Assembly: GCF_002775205.1 (NCBI RefSeq)
Contig: NC_036464.1
Coordinates: 3,163,817 to 3,227,816, forward strand
Source of the DNA: Xiphophorus maculatus
Lineage: Eukaryota; Chordata; Actinopteri; Cyprinodontiformes; Poeciliidae
Direction: 5' to 3'
Length of the DNA: 64,000 bases
A model generated the notes under the pieces. That model was not told where the DNA came from, searched no databases, and saw nothing but the letters and a program-made list of their open reading frames with translations. How positions within the stretch are numbered: the first letter of the stretch is position 1; every line of letters begins with the position of its first letter. Shown piece by piece: positions 58,187-64,000 of the stretch. A program made the position numbers and the translations under genes.

Positions 58187-58740
58187 TTTATTGTGACATC
58201 ATCACAGCAGAACAAAGCAACACCTGTCAACAAGCCCCGCCCCCTCCCCAGGCCCACCAATCAGGTCGGAGCAGACGAACATTCAGTCCAGGAAGTGACA
58301 ACGCTCTGGCAGGAAGTGGGCGTGGTCAATTTCAATTTCAGCCAATAGGCTCTCGCCTACTCCTGACGTCAGCACGACCGTGGGCGGACTGGAGTCTGTG
58401 GGGTCAAAGGTCATTCAGACTTTAGAACCGGGTTTCTGGGTTCAGTCTGGTTCTTTTCAGCCGGGTCAACAGTACCAAAAACCCACAGAACCATAAACCA
58501 GAGGGAGAACTGGAGCTAACAGGTTCTGGTTCCACCCGTCTGAACCAGGTCCGGCCCGTCAGGACCCAAAGAAGCGTTTGGTTCCATCAGGGAATCAGAC
58601 CCGAACTGAACCGGGTTTTTTAGCTCAGAAGAACTGTCAGAATCATCAGAACTTCTTTTAAGGCTAAGATTAGCTTCTTCATCTTAATTAAATTTAAAAT
58701 ATATTTAAATGACTGTATCAGTTTTAACACATTATTTATT
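58187..58740 (-). terminator. lrrc73: lrrc73 3' UTR end region with candidate poly(A) signals
   Basis: On the minus strand AATAAA occurs at 58740-58735 (about 240 bp after the stop) and at 58192-58187. The first is the likelier 3' end. The interval up to the stop at 58978 is 3' UTR. Confidence 0.5.
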
Positions 58741-58977
58741 CAAATTTTAGCCTGACTGAATCCAGAACCAGAACCCGGCCTGAGTAGAACCACAGAATAA
58801 TAATAAATACAAATTGAATATTAATGTGTAGAAACAGCGTAATGCTGCCAGAACTGGGTCCGATTAACACCAGACAGAACACGAAACTCCTACGGATCCA
58901 GAGGACATTTAAACACCACACAGAGGACGGCCGGTTCTGCTCCGGGTCCAACAAAACCGGCTCCATCCGGACCGCTT

Positions 58978-60696
58978 TCAGCCCTTACTGCTGTGGGGGA
59001 GCCAGGGGAGGGGCTTCTCTCTGATTGGCTGCAGGGCACTGCTGGGGGCGTGGCCTGCAGGGGGCGGAGCCTCCCGGCCGTCCTCCTCCCCTTCAGACAG
59101 CAGGTCGCTGATCTGCTGCTGCAGCTCCGGACTCACTTCGTTCTCGGCCAGAACCAGAACCCGAAGGCAGGTGGGGTAATTCTCCACCATGTCCAGGAAC
59201 ACCTGCAGAACAGAACCAGAACCAGAACCGGTGCTGTCAGCCTGCTGAGGAAGAGGAGGAAGAATATGGTGAGAAGCTGCAGCTGCTGACCTGAGCCGAC
59301 TGGTTGGTCAGTCCGGTTCCCTCCAGGTCCAGAACCTCCAGGGTTCTACTGGACGCCACGGCAACCGCTAGCATGGCCGCAATTTGGTCCCCTGCAGATA
59401 GAACCGGACCCATCAGGACCAGAACCAGACCAGGTTCCGGTTCCGGTTCCTTACCCAGTGGATTGTAGTCCAGGTTGAGGACCCGGAGCTGGGAGCTGTG
59501 AGCCACCGCCACCGAGAACCGGGCCCAGGCCTTGGTGCTGATCCGTGGGTTGGCGCTGAGAGTCAGCTCCCTGAGACCTGGAGGGGCAGACCGGACCGGA
59601 CCGGACCAGACCGGAACAGTACTGGTAAGCAACAGGTTGCTTTGGAACTGGTTGATTAAAGGTTCATAACTGATCAATAACTGGTGAACATTTGGGTGAT
59701 CAAGCTGCTTAGTAACTGCTTAATAACGGGTTAGTTACAGGTTTATTACTGGTTAATATTTGTTAAAATCATTGGTTAGTAACAGGTTAATCCAGCTGCA
59801 GCATTAAGATGTTGGAAGAAGTGATGGGCAGTAAAATATTATCTGATTGGTCATTAATCCTCTAAAGCAGGGGTCTCAAACTCCAGGCCTCCAGTCGCTG
59901 TCCTGCAGGTTTTAGATGAGCCACAGGTAGAAAACACTGGAATAAAACGGCTTCATTACCTCCTTGTGTAGCTCAGTTCTCCAGAACCTTAACCTCATTA
60001 TTCTATCCAGGTGCTGCAGCAGGGGCTCATCTAAAGGTTGCAGGACAGCGGCCCTCCAGGACTGGAGTTTGAGACCCCTGATCTAAAGGATCTGGATCAC
60101 CTGGTCTGCAGGTGTGTCATCATCAGCGCTAGGAGGATGTGGTGCGTTCAGGGCCCCTGGGGAATCGGAGCCTCAGTCCTACCTGATTTGGCTCCGTCCG
60201 GCGGCAGCATCCCGCAGATCAGCGCCAGCGCCGCGTCCCCCAGCAGGCAGTCGCCCAGGTCCAGGCAGACCAGCGCCGGGTGGGCGGCCAGCGCCGGGTT
60301 CAGGGCCTCCAGGCCGGCGTCCAGCAGGGGGCTGCCGTGGAGGCTGCAGGGAGGGGGGGTGAGGCGGCACAAGCCGTCACTGACCATTCAGGCCGGCCCG
60401 GCCAATCAGCAGGCGGCTACTCACAACAGCGTCTGCAGGGAGCGGTTGGCCGCCAAGGCGTCCGCCAGGTGGCGCGCTCGGCCGATGCTGGAGACCACGC
60501 CCAGATTGAGGTTGAGCTGCGCCAGGCAGCGCGAGGCGGCCACGCCGCGGCAGAGCCGCCCGAAGTCCCGGTCCGACAGCCGGCAGCCGCGGACCGAGAG
60601 CAGCCGGACCCCGTCCTCCCTCAGCCGGTCGCAGATATCCTGAACCTCGACCGCCGACAGCGGCTCCCCGCTGACCTGGATGGAGGCCGCCAGCAT
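58978..60696 (-). CDS. lrrc73: Leucine-rich repeat-containing protein 73, 293 aa
   Basis: Exons in transcript order are 60696-60425, 60343-60183, 59577-59455, 59391-59291 and 59202-58978. All are GT-AG, and phases join into 294 codons. The start MLAASIQVSGEPLS matches the mammalian LRRC73 start. The next in-frame codon upstream is past an acceptor, and this is the only ATG aligning with the family. Leucine-rich repeat signatures follow: LAQLNLNLGVVSS, LHGSPLLDAGLEALNPAL, LDLGDCLLGD, LPPDGAKSG, LRELTLSANPRI, VAHSSQLRVLNLDYNPLG, LEVLDLEGTGLTNQSAQ and VLVLAENEVSPELQQQISDL. The C-terminus is acidic, then proline-rich. This is an NLR-type (RNase inhibitor-like) LRR protein of unknown biochemical role. 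It is convergent with dlk2. Human LRRC73 is 316 aa. Confidence 0.95.
59868..60080. mobile_element. hAT MITE family 1, copy 3
   Basis: A 213-bp element with ends CAGGGGTCTCAAACTCCAG / CTGGAGTTTGAGACCCCTG. The flanks CTCTAAAG (59860-59867) and ATCTAAAG (60081-60088) match in seven of eight. It lies in an lrrc73 intron. Confidence 0.92.
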
Positions 60697-61489
60697 CCGG
60701 ACTGGGAGCACTGGGCGGGGGGAGGGGAGGTTACTGGGTCAGCTGGAACAGAAGCAAACACAAACCTTCTGAGGAATCAGAACCAGCACAGGGATCACAA
60801 GGTTCTGAGGCGGACCGGTTTCGGTTTTGGTCCGGTGGTTCATCATTTCACCAAGGACCTGATCAGAACCTGGAGGATATCAATAACGTCTCCAGAACCT
60901 CAGCTGACCTCAGAACCGAACCGAACCGAACCGTTCCGAGCCAATCAGAGAGCAGGACCAGCTAATCGACCCTCTGATTGGCTCTCCGCTCAATCAGTCA
61001 ATTAACATGAGATCGATCAGCTCACGCGCGGAGCGGGCACACGGTCACGCGCTGATGTCATCATTCCACGATTCCGCCGCAAGCCAGAGCAGGTTCGGCT
61101 CCAACGGGACGGCGAGCATCAGAACCGGTTCTGATTCCGACCCGGGCGGTAAGGGAGGCCTGGGGCTCCTGCAGCCGGGCAGCAGCGCTGTTGGTCGGGC
61201 AGAGGGAGTCCGGGCGTCCCGGTGTGTTCCTGCAGGTGAGCAGCTTTACTACGAAGCAGAGATAGGAGGACAGACAGGAGGACTCACTCTGAGCAGAAAA
61301 GCCTGACCTGCTAAACCGCCATTACACAACATTTTACTTTTTGAAATTAATAAATGAGAGCGAATATACCGGAATGTTATGTTTTAATTAAAATTAAATA
61401 AAAGTTAATCTGATCAATGAAGATGAAACTGAACAATCTTCGTCAGAGTGACTCCTCTTCAACGTTGGAGGATTAGCTGTGACGTAGCT
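60697..61489 (-). other. Upstream region of lrrc73, noncoding
   Basis: A T/C-rich acceptor (CCCCCGCCCAG, about 60711 on the minus strand) precedes the lrrc73 start. An unseen noncoding exon must therefore lie further upstream, within or beyond this stretch. No other gene is supported. Confidence 0.4.
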
Positions 61490-61610
61490 TCCGGTCACGA
61501 TCCTCTACGAGTTCCGTCGCCATAGAAACCAACATATCTGACAGGGCCAGGGACGTGAGTTTTGTTGGGCTCTGCAGGTTCTGGGTCTGGGCATGCGTGA
61601 TGACGTCACT
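61490..61610. promoter_or_regulatory. Promoter-like cluster: ETS, RFX X-box and CRE
   Basis: TTCCGGT (ETS-like, about 61490), a near-consensus RFX X-box GTCGCCATAGAAAC (61516-61529, one mismatch) and a perfect CRE TGACGTCA (61601-61608) fall within 120 bp. A donor-like GAC/GTGAGT follows on the plus strand near 61554. It could serve lrrc73 (minus), an unknown plus-strand transcript, or both. Confidence 0.5.
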
Positions 61611-62440
61611 CTTTGTTTTTGCTTAGGAACCAAAACAGGAAACAAGACCAAACAGAAAGTTCTGGTTCTGGATCAGAGGAGCAGAACCTTTTACACGTCC
61701 AGAAAAATGAAAACAACAACTGAATGAATTCATTAATATCTGCAGCATCCTGGGAGTTGAACTTTGAACTCCTGAGAGGTCGTGACCTCCAGACCCCCAG
61801 ATGAGCCAATCAGACTGCTGATTCCGTCAGGAAACATGAGCAGTTCCCTGGAGTATCTGCTGGTTGCCCATGGCGGTTCCTCCTGGTCCTGGTTTCAAGA
61901 ACCGGCAGAACCTGGAGATAAAGATTAGAAGCTTTGGGACAATCTGAGAAAAAACTATTTTGATTGAGTTCCTGAAAATAAAACTCTTTTGAACTCCTCA
62001 GTAGAAGGTTGTGGATGTTAAAATATATTTTAATAATTTCTACACAGCTGGATGTTCTGTGGTGGTTCTGATCCGGTCTTACTGGATCCAGATAAGGCTT
62101 GAACCATCATGTGGATCCTAATAAAATCATTGCGGTTCTGGTTCTTCATCCCAGAATCATCAGTTTGGATTTTCTTGAAGATGATCAGAAACTTCCGGTC
62201 CTTCAGGGGAACATGACGGGTTTGTTGCTCTCTGGCGCCACCCTGTGGCTTCCTTTAGCCTCTCTCCGAGCAAAGCAGAACCAAGTCCGGATCTTATTTT
62301 TATTATTTTACTGCGAAGTTCATTTATTACAAGCTACTTCACTTAATGTCTTCACTCTGGTTGTTGTCTGATAAGAAATGCCATCAGTTTTTCTTTTGTT
62401 CAATAAAGTTCGTCAAGAAAAAAAACAACTTCTGAAAAGC
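61611..62440 (+). other. Possible unassigned transcript end, no coding gene recognised
   Basis: AATAAA at about 62401-62406 followed by an A-run looks like a genuine 3' end just before the mea1 promoter. An acceptor-like TTCTTCATCCCAG at about 62152 precedes a frame open to 62371 (IISLDFLEDDQKLPV...) that matches no family I know. A noncoding RNA or a small gene is possible. Confidence 0.3.
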
Positions 62441-62449
62441 ACTTCCGTT

Positions 62450-62545
62450 GCTACTTGTGACGCACCCGGAAGTGCTGGTGCATCACTCGCTGCGCCTAGC
62501 AGCAGAGGCTAACAGCTAACTCCAGGTGAAGCAGACCCAAAGAGG
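62450..62545 (+). promoter_or_regulatory. mea1: mea1 promoter and noncoding first exon
   Basis: Two ETS sites (ACTTCCG at about 62439-62447 and CCGGAAGTG at about 62469) lie in a TATA-less CpG-containing patch. The first exon ends at AAGAG/GTGAGG (about 62544). Confidence 0.6.
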
Positions 62546-62929
62546 TGAGGACAGGTGAAGACAAGAGGTTCTGTTGGGAGATACCAACTACCGGACTAAC
62601 CAGCTAGCTAACAAGCTAACTAACAAATGATCTGGAGACTGACAGCTGCTAGCTGTGTTAGCCGTTAGCTTCTGCTGTTCTCCACCTTCATCAGGTAGCG
62701 GCGGTTCCGGCCGCTGGTTCTGTTCTGAGGTGAGGAAGCCGGAGCTGACGGGGGGCCATGGAATGAGTCAGAACCAGTAGAACCACCGGGTTCTAAGCGG
62801 TTTCTACTGGTTCTGACCCAGACTGTAGGACCACTGGATTCTGGTACAGGATGTAGTGCTTCCTCCGAGGGTGTAGTTCTGTCCGCCGGCCCGTCTCACC
62901 CCGTCTGTCCACAGGGCTGCGTGTCGTGG

Positions 62930-63957
62930 ATGGAAGTGTGCCGCTCAGCGATGGGACCAGAGAGAGTGCTGCCGAGCTCAGAGGACGAGCTGGGGGAGGA
63001 CGAGCGTCCGGTGGACGGGGCGGTGCTGCCTGGGGGGGAGGACGGAGTGGAGGAAGAGGAGGAGGAGGAGAGCGGCGGGTACTACTACCAGCCTCTGAAC
63101 CAGGACCCGGACGGACCCGGGGAGCCGGAGGAGGAGGACAGGGGGGACACGTCCCACTCGGAGCAGCTGCAGCAGCTGCAGCACAGGATAGAGGTGAGAT
63201 CTGCCCAGTAACAGGTGGAGCAGCTCTCCCACCTGCTGACCTGCACCGTCTCACCTGAGTGTCTCTGCAGGTGATGGGTCTGCACCTACCTGAAGCTCCG
63301 CCCCCAGACAGCGACGAGGAGGAGGACCCGGAGGGGGCGGCGGCGCAGAGGAGCCGAGCGTCCATCCCCATGGATCCAGGTGAGACGTTCAGAGGAACTG
63401 GATCGGATTTAGGATTCTGTTTAGAGGTACCAGAGATCAGGCTGTCTAGAACTGGGTCAGAACCCGGTCCAGGTTCTGCTCTCCTACCTAAGGATGAGGA
63501 ACCATTAAATCAGTCCAAAGTGGGTCCTGGAGGCCCGGTTGCATCCTGGTTTAACTCACCTGGATCCATTGATGGATCATTAGAGAACATTAACCTGCTG
63601 AAAGGTTGTTACTAAAACCAGGGACAGAATAAAACATGCAGGATGCAACCGGGCCTCCAGGACCCACTTTGGGCTCCACTGCATTAAAGGAACAGATCAG
63701 GTTAAAGGTCGTGCAGAACATCACTTCCTGTTTGACCCTAACCTAAGCAGTGTGATCTGACATCACTTCCTGTCTCTGCAGCCCATGTGGAGCTGGTGAA
63801 GAGGACGATGGCGGGCGTGGCGCTGCCCTCGCTCGGCGTGCCGCCCTGGGCGCAGCAGATCTCCGACGCCCAGTGGAGCGATCTGGTCCAGAACGCGCTG
63901 CAGGAGCGCCAGAGTTCTGCCGGGCTGCGGATGCTGCGCCGGAACCACGTCCCCTGA
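62930..63957 (+). CDS. mea1: Male-enhanced antigen 1, 182 aa
   Basis: Exons 62930-63193, 63271-63379 and 63782-63957 join into 183 codons with intact GT-AG sites. The start at 62930 is the first ATG after the acceptor at about 62914. The second ATG begins MGPERVLP, matching the conserved MGPER block. Family hallmarks are [11 protein letters not shown] (near residues 47-57), [41 protein letters not shown] and [19 protein letters not shown]. The protein is small and strongly acidic in its N-terminal half (runs of Glu). MEA1 is broadly expressed and enriched in testis in mammals; its biochemical role is not settled. It is the last gene in the window. Confidence 0.95.
63511..63681. mobile_element. 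hAT MITE family 2, copy 2
   Basis: A 171-bp element with arms AAAGTGGGTCCTGGAGGCCC and its inverse, ending CCCACTTTGGGCTCCACTG. The left tip is shortened by a few bases. The flanks CATTAAAT (63503-63510) and CATTAAAG (63682-63689) match in seven of eight. It lies in mea1 intron 2. Confidence 0.88.
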
Positions 63958-64000
63958 ACTCACCGCGATCCCTACAGGACCCTGAACGCACCGCCAGCAG

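Noticed and set aside
62793..63371. 192-codon minus-strand ORF over mea1
   Set aside because: Antisense shadow of the GAG/GAG-rich acidic mea1 exons. The plus-strand frame matches Mea1 with correct splice sites.

Overview
This window is vertebrate nuclear DNA, almost certainly from a ray-finned (teleost) fish. The evidence is spliced genes with canonical GT-AG introns, teleost-type repeats (V-SINE, L1/Tx1-like LINE, Ty3/gypsy, several hAT MITE families), a fish-type NLR NACHT fragment, and a gene neighbourhood matching human 6p21.1 (DLK2, TJAP1, LRRC73, MEA1). The very frequent GGTTCTGG/CCAGAACC words and GT-rich microsatellites suggest a cyprinodontiform or related percomorph; that refinement is inference only. 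All identities come from reading translated exons. No database search was run.

Layout, left to right. 1-4.2 kb is intergenic, with a 16-bp minisatellite and a possible retroviral LTR remnant. 4.2-6.2 kb (+) holds a four-coding-exon C2H2 zinc-finger gene of 499 aa with a GC-rich finger exon. 7.2-11.8 kb (+) is a decayed but still intron-bearing acetyl-CoA synthetase gene, closest to mitochondrial ACSS1. It lacks its central exons and carries a frameshift and damaged core motifs. 15.6-37.85 kb (-) is tjap1, eight coding exons for about 886 aa plus untranslated exons and a CpG/YY1-type promoter. Its introns carry an array of tRNA-like units, SINEs, a 5'-truncated L1 split by a hAT MITE, other DNA transposons, and a 1.1-kb minisatellite next to an upstream exon. 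37.9-52.5 kb is accessory DNA: simple repeats, an unrecognised two-exon reading frame, a rearranged Ty3/gypsy element with an exactly inverted 47-bp LTR segment, a V-SINE and a truncated NLR NACHT fragment. 52.6-58.1 kb (+) is dlk2 (366 aa). 58.7-60.7 kb (-) is lrrc73 (293 aa). 61.5-62.4 kb is promoter-like DNA with an orphan poly(A) signal. 62.45-63.96 kb (+) is mea1 (182 aa), complete to its stop codon.

The genes do not form an operon; each has its own promoter. tjap1 and dlk2 are head-to-head, about 15 kb apart and separated mainly by repeats. dlk2 and lrrc73 are tail-to-tail. Tjap1 is a junction/Golgi coiled-coil scaffold, Dlk2 a membrane EGF-repeat non-canonical Notch ligand, Lrrc73 a leucine-rich-repeat protein and Mea1 a small acidic protein. 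Their proximity reflects ancestral synteny rather than a shared pathway.

Best second looks: the tRNA-like array and perfect hairpin in the last tjap1 intron (17.6-19.4 kb); the inverted LTR segment of the gypsy element; the in-frame upstream tjap1 start beside a minisatellite; the large 305-codon tjap1 exon; the acss1-like relic; and the unassigned spliced ORF at 40.6-41.1 kb.
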